A stretch of 64,000 bases of DNA. Source: Chryseobacterium sp. G0201. GTDB lineage: Bacteria; Bacteroidota; Bacteroidia; Flavobacteriales; Weeksellaceae. Shown here in pieces: positions 1 through 8,000 of this stretch. Every line of letters begins with the position of its first letter. Position 1 is the first letter of the stretch. The stretch is taken from assembly GCF_003815655.1 (NCBI RefSeq), contig NZ_CP033917.1, positions 1,240,001-1,304,000 of the forward strand. Reading direction: 5' to 3'. Made by a program: the position numbers and the translations under genes. The notes below the pieces were generated by a model that saw only the letters and a list, made by a program, of their open reading frames with translations, searched no databases and was not told the DNA's origin.

Positions 1-9
1 TCAGACTTT

Positions 10-1146
10 TCACGACAGCTTGTTTTTAGCAATAACTTCATTATAAATCTCAGTAAATTGTTTCGCAATAGACTCTCTTGAATAGCCGTTTACAGAGAAT
101 TGTCTGATCTCAGATTCATTTTTAAAAGAATATTCCTGCTTACAGATTTTTTCTAAAACGCTGTAAAGTTGATCTGTATTGTTTTTTTCGATTCCGATTC
201 CCAAACCGTCAATAATAAACTCGGCAGCTCCTCCAACCTTTGTTGAGATCACAGGTTTTCCGCAGGCGTACGACTCTAAAATTACACAACCTTGAGTTTC
301 ATTTTCACTGAATAAGATGAAATAATCTGAATTTTGCATTTTTTCTGCAACTTCAGCGTAACTAATTGCATCAAAAACTTTTATATAATTTTCAGCATTC
401 AAATCTTTAACCAAATTGATCAAAGATTCAGTTTCACCATCGCCCCCTATTTCCAAACTCACCTTAAATCCGTTTTGATGTAACAAATGAATAGTATTAA
501 TGATATCTTTTGGTCTTTTACGTGGAATTAAGCTTGATACATGAAGAAATTTGCTTTCAGATTTTTCGGCTTTAGATTTAACAGTAAAAAGTTCGGTATC
601 AACAACATTTGAAATTACTTTCATTGGAGTTTCAATTCCTAATTGTTTTAAACTGTCTTTTAAGTTATAACTTACGGGCAAAATATAACCCGCATTTTTA
701 GAGATATACTTTGCAATTCGTTTAATATTATTGGAAGTTTTGTCAAGATTTTGCTCCTGTAAAGCCGTCCAATGCTCTGTAACAACAAATGGAATTTTAT
801 ATTTTTTCTTCAAATACACAGCAAACAGCATATTGTTATGAAGAACGCTGGCATGAACCAAATCTGGCTTTTGCATCTTGGAAAATCCCATTTTGTAGGC
901 TTTCATTCGCCTGAAGAAATTCAGAACCGGATTGGCGGAATTTTTATAATAAATAATCAATGTTCTGATGCTATTTATTATTTTATCATCAAAAATAAAT
1001 TCTTCTTTTTGGTTGATATCTCCGATTGTATGCAGTATTTCCACATCATGTAACAATGCAGCAGCTTCTGCGTGACGCTGCACAAAATTACCGTTAGTAG
1101 GCTCCAGTTTGTTCGGGAACCATGAGGAAATAAAAAGTATTTTCAA
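10..1146 (-). CDS. Glycosyltransferase family 4 protein
   Basis: This 378-residue protein looks like a GT-B fold retaining glycosyltransferase (GT4). It would transfer a sugar from a nucleotide donor during surface or exopolysaccharide synthesis at the cytoplasmic face. The N-terminus (KILFISSWFPNKLEPTNGNF) is the usual first strand and loop of these enzymes. Around residues 280-300 the donor-site motif runs ENETQGCVILESYACGKP, with the two spaced glutamates typical of GT4, followed by VGGAAEFI. The start codon is TTG, because no ATG gives the expected N-terminus. It lies just downstream of the small gene at 1153-1641 and an FkbM methyltransferase, which suggests a glycan locus continuing beyond the left edge. 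The acceptor and sugar cannot be told from sequence. Confidence 0.88.
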   Translation of the reverse strand: MKILFISSWFPNKLEPTNGNFVQRHAEAAALLHDVEILHTIGDINQKEEFIFDDKIINSIRTLIIYYKNSANPVLNFFRRMKAYKMGFSKMQKPDLVHASVLHNNMLFAVYLKKKYKIPFVVTEHWTALQEQNLDKTSNNIKRIAKYISKNAGYILPVSYNLKDSLKQLGIETPMKVISNVVDTELFTVKSKAEKSESKFLHVSSLIPRKRPKDIINTIHLLHQNGFKVSLEIGGDGETESLINLVKDLNAENYIKVFDAISYAEVAEKMQNSDYFILFSENETQGCVILESYACGKPVISTKVGGAAEFIIDGLGIGIEKNNTDQLYSVLEKICKQEYSFKNESEIRQFSVNGYSRESIAKQFTEIYNEVIAKNKLS

Positions 1147-1152
1147 TAGAAA

Positions 1153-1641
1153 TTATTTTATAGAAGCAGCCCAGCTTTTATCGATCGGCAAAAGAAAATG
1201 ACCTAGGAAATCAAGATATGTGTTTTTTGAAAAATCAAAAACCTCAATGTCTCTAGACAATTCCCCGTTTCTCAATTTTGTTTTAAAATCGATCAATTTT
1301 AAGGTTTTAATCTCTCCATTTTCTACAAAACTAGCCTTCATTCTGTCGAATAGACCTAATTGATACTTTTCATCAATCTCTCTCATGATCTTGCCCAGCG
1401 CATCGATACTACATCCGGAAGCCATTTCTTTCTCCTCATCCACACAAACCACGATAAACTGATTTTTCTCGATCTTAAAAGATGATGAAAGCGGTTTTCC
1501 ATGTGCAGCCCAAGTTGTCAGAAAATCATACAATTTTTCAGTAACTGTCTTTGCTTCCTTCGTTGTGAAAGGTCTTGATGCCGGATATATAATAACTCTA
1601 TAGTCGTTAGCTTCTACGATACTTGATTCTTCAATCTTCAT
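1153..1641 (-). CDS. Conserved flavobacterial protein of unknown function (162 aa)
   Basis: This is a soluble, mixed alpha/beta protein without signal peptide or membrane segment. Relatives in flavobacteria are sometimes labelled as ABC transporter ATPases, but no Walker A, Walker B or signature motif can be seen, so that name is not supported here. It contains two cysteines in the middle (VVCVDEE and SGCSIDALG). It sits 6 bp upstream of the glycosyltransferase gene and 79 bp downstream of the FkbM methyltransferase, so it may be cotranscribed with both. I do not recognise a function. Confidence 0.75.
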   Translation of the reverse strand: MKIEESSIVEANDYRVIIYPASRPFTTKEAKTVTEKLYDFLTTWAAHGKPLSSSFKIEKNQFIVVCVDEEKEMASGCSIDALGKIMREIDEKYQLGLFDRMKASFVENGEIKTLKLIDFKTKLRNGELSRDIEVFDFSKNTYLDFLGHFLLPIDKSWAASIK

Positions 1642-1720
1642 TTTAGATGATTTTTAAAGTATAAAATTACGATTTTTTCTTCAAATACTAAGAGTTGTAC
1701 CTTATTGCAATCTATCTGAA

Positions 1721-2539
1721 TTATTGAATAAACTCAAAAACAGCGTTATAAGAATTTTCGTTTTGACTGAGTACTTTTGTTTTGGTATAGCCTTTTTCTG
1801 TGAGTAATTGGATTAATTCTTTTTCGCTGCGGTTTGAAGCTTTGAGGGCGATATTGTTTATTTCTATTATGATTTTTGGTCTGATGTCAGTTAATATCTT
1901 TTCCATCCCTTTTAAAGCTAAATATTCGGCTCCTTCGATGTCTATTTTTATTAAATCAATATTCGAAATTTCCTTTTCTTTTACATAATCATCCAGACTA
2001 ATACTTTCAACTTTTTCCTTTGATGTGTATTCCTGAAGATAAGAAGATGCCATCCCAACATTATCATAGGTTTCGTTGTAAAGAATCTCAATAAAACCCT
2101 TCTGATCAGAAATTGCCAAATGCACTAGTATAATATTTTTAAAATCATTTATTCTAATATGATTCTTAAATTGATCATAATTCGGTTGAAAAGCTTCAAA
2201 TGAATAAATTTTGCCTTTATCTTTAATAATTTTGGATGCATTAAGTGAAAACAATCCAATATTTCCTCCAATGTCAATAAAAGTATCGCCTTCTTTTAAC
2301 GTTTTATATAAAAAATCGATTTCATCTTTTTCATACTCTCCCAAGAAGTAAATTTGTTGTTGAATCCAATCATCAAGATTAATATTGAGCTTGATAGAAT
2401 TTCTATAAACGATTGTCTTTTTTACATTTCGAAAAAGATGATAAGGCTTAAAAATATATTTATGGAACGCAAAATATTTCTGCCTGAAAAAATTAAAGCT
2501 TAAAATAAATCTAAAAAATGAAGCCAGAATACTTCTCAT
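1721..2539 (-). CDS. FkbM family methyltransferase
   Basis: The protein is a SAM-dependent methyltransferase of the FkbM type, a family often acting on sugars in glycan or natural-product clusters. The SAM-binding motif I is DIGGNIGLFSLNASKI at about residues 90-105, preceded by EGDTFID. The acidic motif at the end of strand 2 is SFEAFQPN, and the later IDLIKIDIEGAEYLALKGM block is the characteristic FkbM signature. The N-terminal 60 residues are basic and hydrophobic, which suggests membrane proximity but no clear helix. Its neighbours downstream (a GT4 enzyme) support a role in glycan decoration. Acceptor unknown. It is the first gene after the toxin island, whose terminator lies just upstream. 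Confidence 0.85.
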   Translation of the reverse strand: MRSILASFFRFILSFNFFRQKYFAFHKYIFKPYHLFRNVKKTIVYRNSIKLNINLDDWIQQQIYFLGEYEKDEIDFLYKTLKEGDTFIDIGGNIGLFSLNASKIIKDKGKIYSFEAFQPNYDQFKNHIRINDFKNIILVHLAISDQKGFIEILYNETYDNVGMASSYLQEYTSKEKVESISLDDYVKEKEISNIDLIKIDIEGAEYLALKGMEKILTDIRPKIIIEINNIALKASNRSEKELIQLLTEKGYTKTKVLSQNENSYNAVFEFIQ

Positions 2540-2585
2540 ATTGATTTTCTATGTTCTTGCAAGATACAATTTTGAATTAAAAACA

Positions 2586-2622
2586 AAAAACTCAAGAATC
2601 TTTGATTCGTATTTTCTTAAGT
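2586..2622 (-). terminator. Rho-independent terminator closing the Rhs island
   Basis: Read on the minus strand, the arms ACTTAAGA and TCTTGAGT (one mismatch) enclose an inner GAATC/GATTC stem and are followed by a T-rich tract (TTTTTTGTTTTT). It lies downstream of the last cassette remnant and upstream of the FkbM gene. Confidence 0.6.
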
Positions 2623-2652
2623 CTTCAACTGTATTTTAATTGTAATATGTAG

Positions 2653-2680
2653 AGAACCGCTACGATATCGTAACGGTTCT
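2653..2680. repeat. Short inverted repeat (AGAACCG/CGGTTCT)
   Basis: Seven-base perfect arms enclose an almost self-complementary centre (TACGATATCGTA). No T-run follows on the minus strand, so its role as a terminator is doubtful. A second perfect 7-bp inverted repeat (CAAAGTC/GACTTTG) lies next to it at 2696-2712. Confidence 0.45.
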
Positions 2681-2735
2681 TTCTATGTGATAGCTCAAAG
2701 TCACAGACTTTGCGCAGCGGGGGGAGTTGAAAATG

Positions 2736-2785
2736 TCCATCCATTTTATGCGTCATGTGGTTCAATCCGGCAACAAATCCTATAG
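2736..2785 (-). pseudogene. Remnant of an Rhs C-terminal cassette (fourth in the array)
   Basis: Translated on the minus strand directly after the stop of the 2786-3178 gene, this stretch reads IGFVAGLNHMTHKMDG. That matches the conserved pre-toxin segment of the intact Rhs protein (GGVVAGLNHVMHMDD). Only about 16 codons of homology remain, with no start codon, and the frame runs on into unrelated sequence. It is best explained as the leading edge of a displaced toxin cassette whose remainder has been lost. Confidence 0.7.
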
Positions 2786-3178
2786 TTAATATTCATAAAT
2801 ACCATTTGCCCAAACTCTATCATACTTAGGAACTTTTCTTCTGCTTTCCTCTTTAACAATAATATCTTTCAACTTAGGACTCAGCTTAATAAAAAGTGTT
2901 TCATCTTCTAAATATTCTTCAAGATAAGCATGAATTATCCAGATATAATCAGATTCGTTTTTTATATAGTACTTAATTTCTATTAGGTCTATATCTCTTT
3001 CAGGATATTCTAGTTTTTGAGTAATTCTTTTAATTTCCGAAGAATCCTTTACTAAATCATTCTGTTTAAGATATTTAAACATCTCTTCTTTTGATAGTCT
3101 GAATATTTCAGATTCTGTTTGCGGTTCATTGCTACACGAAAATAATACGAATAGCAATAATATTGATATTATTCTCAT
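2786..3178 (-). CDS. Small lipoprotein, probable orphan immunity protein of a lost Rhs toxin
   Basis: The 130-residue product starts with a type II signal peptide (MRIISILLLFVLFSC, lipobox LFSC), so it should be anchored in an envelope membrane. The mature part is charged and helical with no recognised family. It is flanked on both sides by remnants of the Rhs pre-toxin segment (3209-3370 upstream, 2736-2785 downstream), which is the arrangement expected for immunity genes left behind after toxin-tip replacement. The function is inferred from position only. An envelope-located immunity protein would suggest that the matching toxin acted in the periplasm or on membranes. Confidence 0.6.
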   Translation of the reverse strand: MRIISILLLFVLFSCSNEPQTESEIFRLSKEEMFKYLKQNDLVKDSSEIKRITQKLEYPERDIDLIEIKYYIKNESDYIWIIHAYLEEYLEDETLFIKLSPKLKDIIVKEESRRKVPKYDRVWANGIYEY

Positions 3179-3208
3179 TTGATTTTAATAATATTAGTAT
3201 ATTGGATA

Positions 3209-3370
3209 TTAAAAGGTCTCGGCCCATATATAATGCCCCCCATTAAATATCGCTGAAGGATTTCGAATATGTAATAATCCGGCTGCTGCAGTAAATGTAT
3301 TTCTTGCAACAACGCCACCAATCAAAGCACCCTGCCAGAAGTTTCCTCCAGTATTAACCAGAAATGGCAT
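3209..3370 (-). pseudogene. Remnant of an Rhs C-terminal cassette (third in the array)
   Basis: This 53-codon open frame overlaps the stop of the preceding immunity gene in a TAATG arrangement. Its start reads MPFLVNTGGNFWQGALIGGV, which is the conserved pre-toxin segment (TGGNFWQGALIGGVVAGLNH) of the intact Rhs protein. After GGVVA it diverges into a short tail (RNTFTAAAGLLHIRNPSAIF and on to a stop). No toxin-sized domain remains. It may still be translated by coupling to the upstream gene but is probably a deletion scar. Confidence 0.7.
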
Positions 3371-3699
3371 TATTCCCAACCATTTTTATTGTGAATATAA
3401 TATTTATAAAATTCATCATTTATATCAATAAAATACTCTGCTTCGTCATCTCTAGAAAACCAAATAATAACACTATCCTTATTAATTAATCTATAATATT
3501 TTAAAACATAGTGTTTATGCAGCACCGTATCATTAGATTTAGACCTAATATAATATATTGATTTAAATTCTGTCGTGTCTATTTTATGTTTAGTAAAATA
3601 ATCACTACTTGTTTTTTCTAAATTATTTTTGATCAGTGTATCTTTATTACAAGAATAAAGAAATAACAGGAATATATAGTATGTGAATATCTTTTTCAT
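3370..3699 (-). CDS. Small lipoprotein, probable immunity protein for the orphan Rhs tip
   Basis: The product has 109 residues with a lipoprotein signal (MKKIFTYYIFLLFLYSC, lipobox LYSC). The mature part is rich in Tyr, Lys and Asp with predicted beta strands (SIYYIRSKSNDTVLHKHYVL). Its start codon overlaps the stop of the orphan Rhs tip by one base, the tight coupling usual for toxin/immunity pairs. No family is recognised. The lipid anchor implies protection in the periplasm or at the membrane rather than in the cytoplasm. The assignment rests on gene order. Confidence 0.6.
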   Translation of the reverse strand: MKKIFTYYIFLLFLYSCNKDTLIKNNLEKTSSDYFTKHKIDTTEFKSIYYIRSKSNDTVLHKHYVLKYYRLINKDSVIIWFSRDDEAEYFIDINDEFYKYYIHNKNGWE

Positions 3700-4367
3700 T
3701 ATTTACCTATTTTAAACATTCCCTTATATCTTATGGTAAAAGGACTTCCTCCAACATATGTTGCTGTAGGAATCATTAACATTCCTTTTGGGGAACTATA
3801 TATATTCATCCCATTAAGAACCTGACCTCCGAAAGTAGCTATATTTCTTTTGAAGCCATCGACAGAGAGCCATTCATTATTTTTCATTTCAAAGTCATAT
3901 CTTCCACATCTACATCCCGTTTCCCCATCCATTGCCATTTGATAATACCCTGGTTTCCCAGTCACAGGTTCAATAGTTACAGTACCATGAACTAAAGCAT
4001 CATCAGTATTTGCTTGATTTCTTCCATCTAATCGTACTCTATATGTGCCATTACCTACTGGTTGCTTTAAATCGGAATTTGACCAATCTATCGTACTTGC
4101 ATCTACATCTACAGTTCCACCTTTTCTAGATTGCCACCTTGCTTTTGCGTCTTTAAATTTATACTTCTTTCTTGGTGGATCACCATTACCGTCTCCATCC
4201 CCCGATCCGTCATCCATGTGCATCAAGTGGTTTAAACCTGCAACAACCCCTCCAATTAAAGCACCTTGCCAGAAGTTTCCTCCTGTAAGCGCTGATCCAA
4301 AACCACCTGCCAAAGACCCAAAAGCAATGGTTCCCAGCGCAGTATTGGCAGCTTCTTTAGCAGCCAC
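3699..4367 (-). CDS. Orphan Rhs C-terminal toxin cassette
   Basis: Residues 1-53 (MAAKEAANTALGTIAFG... GLNHLMHMDD) duplicate the pre-toxin segment of the intact Rhs protein. After a GSGDGDGNG linker the last 160 or so residues are unrelated to the intact tip and should form a separate toxin domain of unknown family. That domain contains conspicuous Cys, Trp and Tyr residues (CRCGRYDFEMKNNEW) and a beta-rich end. There is no Rhs core, signal peptide or promoter, and homology to the full gene breaks off 8 bases before the ATG, so this is a displaced cassette rather than a working toxin gene. Recombination through the 167-bp repeat would put it in frame on the Rhs body. The lipoprotein gene that overlaps its stop is the likely immunity gene. 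Confidence 0.75.
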   Translation of the reverse strand: MAAKEAANTALGTIAFGSLAGGFGSALTGGNFWQGALIGGVVAGLNHLMHMDDGSGDGDGNGDPPRKKYKFKDAKARWQSRKGGTVDVDASTIDWSNSDLKQPVGNGTYRVRLDGRNQANTDDALVHGTVTIEPVTGKPGYYQMAMDGETGCRCGRYDFEMKNNEWLSVDGFKRNIATFGGQVLNGMNIYSSPKGMLMIPTATYVGGSPFTIRYKGMFKIGK

Positions 4368-4375
4368 CCCAAAAG
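4209..4375 (-). repeat. 167-bp direct repeat, copy in the orphan cassette
   Basis: This copy differs from the one at 5605-5771 at only two positions (by eye: aag/acg in the GLNH(L/V)MH codons, and att/atc). It encodes the Rhs pre-toxin segment. Homology stops abruptly at 4375 and at 4209, which marks the recombination boundaries. Confidence 0.9.
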
Positions 4376-4511
4376 AAGAACTTCATAGACGAAGTAATGC
4401 TTAACCATTTTAATGATATTGAAAAACTCGATCCTGAAAATAAAAAACCGGCTCTCTGTCGTAGAGGGTTTTATACAAGCTCTGAAATTTAAAAATATTG
4501 CTGCACTGTAA
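4376..4511 (+). pseudogene. Frameshifted 3' remnant of an unidentified gene on the opposite strand
   Basis: Starting exactly where Rhs homology ends, the plus strand reads KNFIDEVMLNHFNDIEKLDP then ENKK, and after a one-base frame change SVVEGFIQALKFKNIAAL and a TAA at 4509-4511. The helical, charged tail resembles the C-terminus of small helix-turn-helix regulators common in flavobacteria, but this is from memory and unverified. It has no start and a frameshift, so it is a fragment trapped at the cassette junction. Confidence 0.4.
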
Positions 4512-4540
4512 AAAATATCCCCCCGAAGATTTTCGGGGGA
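4511..4540 (-). terminator. Terminator after the intact Rhs/immunity pair
   Basis: On the minus strand an 8-bp GC-rich hairpin (CCCCCGAA/TTCGGGGG, loop of 4) is followed by ATATTTTTTA. It lies directly after the immunity gene stop at 4546 and should separate the expressed Rhs operon from the orphan cassettes, keeping the latter silent. Confidence 0.8.
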
Positions 4541-4545
4541 TGATT

Positions 4546-5028
4546 TTATAATACTGAGATTATATTAAGGATTTCAGACTCTGATAGAGTTTCTAAGCCT
4601 GATTTATTATTCAAATATTCTTCAATAATTTTTTTTGAATTACTTATTCCAGAAAATCCATCTTTTTTAAGTTCCCAATCTGTTGAAACAAAATTCCAAA
4701 AATCAAAATCTATATCTAAAAGCTCTCTGTCTTTATCTAAAAAAAAATTATATAAAGATTCTTCAATATTCACATTAGATTGTTTCTTATAAAAGAGAGT
4801 GATAATCGCAATATATTTTTTTTTCAGTTCTCCGCCTAAAAGAATATTATTGCAAATAAGACTAAGCTTACTTAAGAACTCTTTATTCTCTATATTTTCC
4901 GAATAAATTACATCATAATAATCTATTTCTTCCTTATGAGTCGATAATTTTTGTTGTACGAATTTGATTATTTCTTCTCTTCTTACCAAAGAGCAAACAT
5001 ACAAATCGTATAAAAGTTTACTTTCCAT
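4546..5028 (-). CDS. Probable immunity protein for the expressed Rhs toxin tip
   Basis: This 160-residue protein has no signal peptide or membrane segment, so it should be cytoplasmic. It is acidic and helical (IIKFVQQKLSTHKEEIDYYD, later SGLETLSESEILNIISVL). It begins 6 bp after the Rhs stop codon and is followed by a strong terminator, the standard place for an Rhs immunity gene. I do not recognise the family. A cytoplasmic immunity protein suggests that the cognate tip acts inside target cells, unlike the lipoprotein immunities of the orphan cassettes. Function is inferred from position. Confidence 0.65.
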   Translation of the reverse strand: MESKLLYDLYVCSLVRREEIIKFVQQKLSTHKEEIDYYDVIYSENIENKEFLSKLSLICNNILLGGELKKKYIAIITLFYKKQSNVNIEESLYNFFLDKDRELLDIDFDFWNFVSTDWELKKDGFSGISNSKKIIEEYLNNKSGLETLSESEILNIISVL

Positions 5029-5034
5029 TTCTTT

Positions 5035-8000
5035 TTATTTAAACACTCCCGGACCTTGGTGAAAAATTGTCCTTTTCCACGGATTAATACCTGTACTAAA
5101 GGTTTGATTTCCTATTGTATGGTTAAAATAAACTGTATTATAATTTTTTATTCCGAAAGTTCCTTTTCGGAAAATTTCTTTTTGAACAAAAGCAGTTCCT
5201 CTATGTGCTGCATCAAATTGACCATGTCCAAATCCTCGAATACTTGGTGTTGTCAGTCGTGGGTGTAATTTAAATATATTATTATAGGTTCTTGATAATA
5301 AATATTTCGCTCCTACCCCTAGTCCTTTTAACAAAGAAACACCACTAAATTCAAGTGCTGCTGCACCCAAACCCTCACTTACTGAAAGACCCGTTCCTTC
5401 CGTATGGAGTCTTAAGCCGTAGATAGAATAATCAGCACTCATATTATCCCCAGCTTCAAGAACAGTTACAGATTTACTTCCGATTAATTTTCCTTTTACA
5501 TCATATAAATAATCGGTTGTATCACCTCCCTTTTTTCCTCCTGTTGCTGTAATAGTACCATCTGCATTTCTCCTAAATTCATCGTCATTATCAGTTGTCT
5601 GCATGTCATCCATGTGCATCACGTGGTTTAAACCTGCAACAACCCCTCCAATCAAAGCACCTTGCCAGAAGTTTCCTCCTGTAAGCGCTGATCCAAAACC
5701 ACCTGCCAAAGACCCAAAAGCAATGGTTCCCAGCGCAGTATTGGCAGCTTCTTTAGCAGCCACCCCAAAAGCCGAAGCACCTAAACTCCCCAATGCTCCT
5801 GAAACAAATGCCTGACCAAAACTACCGCCCTGCACTAAAGATAAAGTGCCTTGTGCTACGGCATGTAGACCTGCCTGGACAAAAGCCGTTCCCATCGTTC
5901 CCAGCTGATCTGCAAAATGGGTAGCAGCTACAGCAGCAGTACCCGCTCCGGAAGTAAAAATACTTCCTATCCCAAAAGTAACCGCCCCCGAGACCGCCCC
6001 AAAAAAGGTAGATTTGAGCAGACCTAAAAAGGTAATGCTTTGCCCGGTCATCAAATTTACCATTACATAGCTTGCCACTCCTATGATAGCTCCAACAACC
6101 ATAGCGGATACCAAAGGTATCAATCCAAATATTTCCCCACTCGGGTCATTATACATCAACGGATTGTTCATCACGTACCCATATTTATTATAAATCTGAG
6201 TATTATAAGGATCCTGTATGTTTTCATCGGCATTTAAGAATCTTCTTAACAGCGGATCATACAATCTTCCGTTCATGTGTATGATGCCTACTTCTGCAAA
6301 ATGTTCATGACTTGTGTAGCCTCTTTCTACTAATAACGAAGTAGTATCAATTATATTTTTATCTGTAATAATGGGTCCGTTACTTATCTGTAGGTGAGTG
6401 AAGTTACCCCATGCATCAAAATGTCTCTGCTCAAGCTTATTTCCAGCTTCATCACTTATTGCTAAAATACTTCCTATATAGTCTTTATGTAAAAATTTAT
6501 ACGATCCTGTAGATTCATCATAATTTTTAAGATAAATAATGTTGCTTTCATAAGGATTTCCTCCAATGTATAAAACGTGTTTCTCTTTTCCCGTAACATT
6601 ATCTTTTACAACTTCAAAACTTCCGTCTTCACTGTAAAATTTGGTAAATTTACCGTCTCCATCGATACTAAAATTACCTCCATACGTCACTCTCTGTCTC
6701 ATGCTCGTTAAGCCATATTGGAAAGCAACATCGCCCTTCATTCCGTCTATGAATACCGGATCGTTGTTTTCATTGTAAGCAATACTTTGAATGAGATCAT
6801 TGTTATAATTCTGGGTTCCTGCTGCGTTCAGGGTCATTCCTGTTGGCTGGTAGATTTTAGTGGAGTTTTCATACTTCATTGTTCCCACCTGATCATTTTC
6901 CATGATTCTACCTTTAACGTCATAAACGTTTCTGTTGGTGGATGGTTTGATTCCCGTTACAGGATTCGTCCAGTTGACCAAACGGTTGTTATCGTCATAA
7001 TCAAATGATTCTACAATATTAAAATCACCTCCTGTTGTTCTGCTCTTGAGTTCATTTTTAACAGCATCAAATGAGTAGGAGAGTTGAAGAATGCTTGGTT
7101 TTACTGCGGAAGAATGGTTGACATTTGTTAAGAAACCGTTGGCATCGTAGGTATTGTTGATATTCGCAGCTCCTAATTTAGCTCTCAACACCTGACCTTT
7201 AGCATTAGTCTCCTGAAGTTCCCACAATACCTTACCTGAGTTTTTATCTTTTACCTGGTACAATTCTCCGTTCCAGGCACTGTAGACATTTTCTACCTGA
7301 ACTTTAGTAAGGGTGCCGGAAGAATATAATTGTTTTTCGTAAGAAATTACCCTCGCCTTATCGTCATAAGTGATACCTTTCTGCATGAAGTATTTTCCGT
7401 TGCTACTTTCTGAAGAAGACAACATTCTTCCCTGCGGATCGTATACCACATTGGAACTGTATGCTTTCCCTTTAGATGTTCCGGATTTTGATGTTACTCT
7501 ACCTTTATCATCGTAAGCATAAGAAATCGTTTTATTGGTTGCCTGTCCGCCATCTGTTGTTGAAATTTCCTTTTGGGAAATTAACTGTCCTAAGTTATTA
7601 TAGGCAAATTCTTTAGTTCCTTTCGGACTGATAATTTTCTTAGGTTGTCCAAATCCATCATATTCGTATTTGTATAACCCGTTGGAAGGATCATTGAATT
7701 CTGATTTCCTCCCCCAAGAATCGTATTTTGTAGTGACAATATTTTCTGCATACTGTGCTTTGATCTGTTCTCCGGCTGCATTGTAGGCGAATTGAATCGT
7801 TCCCCCTTTATCTGTGCTAGAAACTACGTTTCCTAAGGCATCGGTGGTTTTGGAATTGGTTCTCCCATATCCGTTGAGCTCTTTTACTGTCGTTATATTG
7901 CCTGAAACATTAGTTTCCATTTGTTTCCCACTAAATGAAGTAGCGGTTACTTTAGCGGGAAATACTGAATCGTCATAAGCAATAACATTCCACTGATTGG

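Noticed and set aside
1153..1641. ABC transporter ATPase label used for relatives
   Set aside because: No Walker A, Walker B or signature motif is present.
2653..2680. Main terminator of the toxin island
   Set aside because: The hairpin has no T-run on the minus strand; the hairpin at 2586-2622 followed by a T tract is a better candidate.
4045..4404. 119-codon plus-strand open frame opposite the orphan Rhs cassette, with a similar one at 5603-5815
   Set aside because: Both are antisense shadows of the 167-bp Rhs repeat; the composition reflects the Gly/Ala codons on the other strand.
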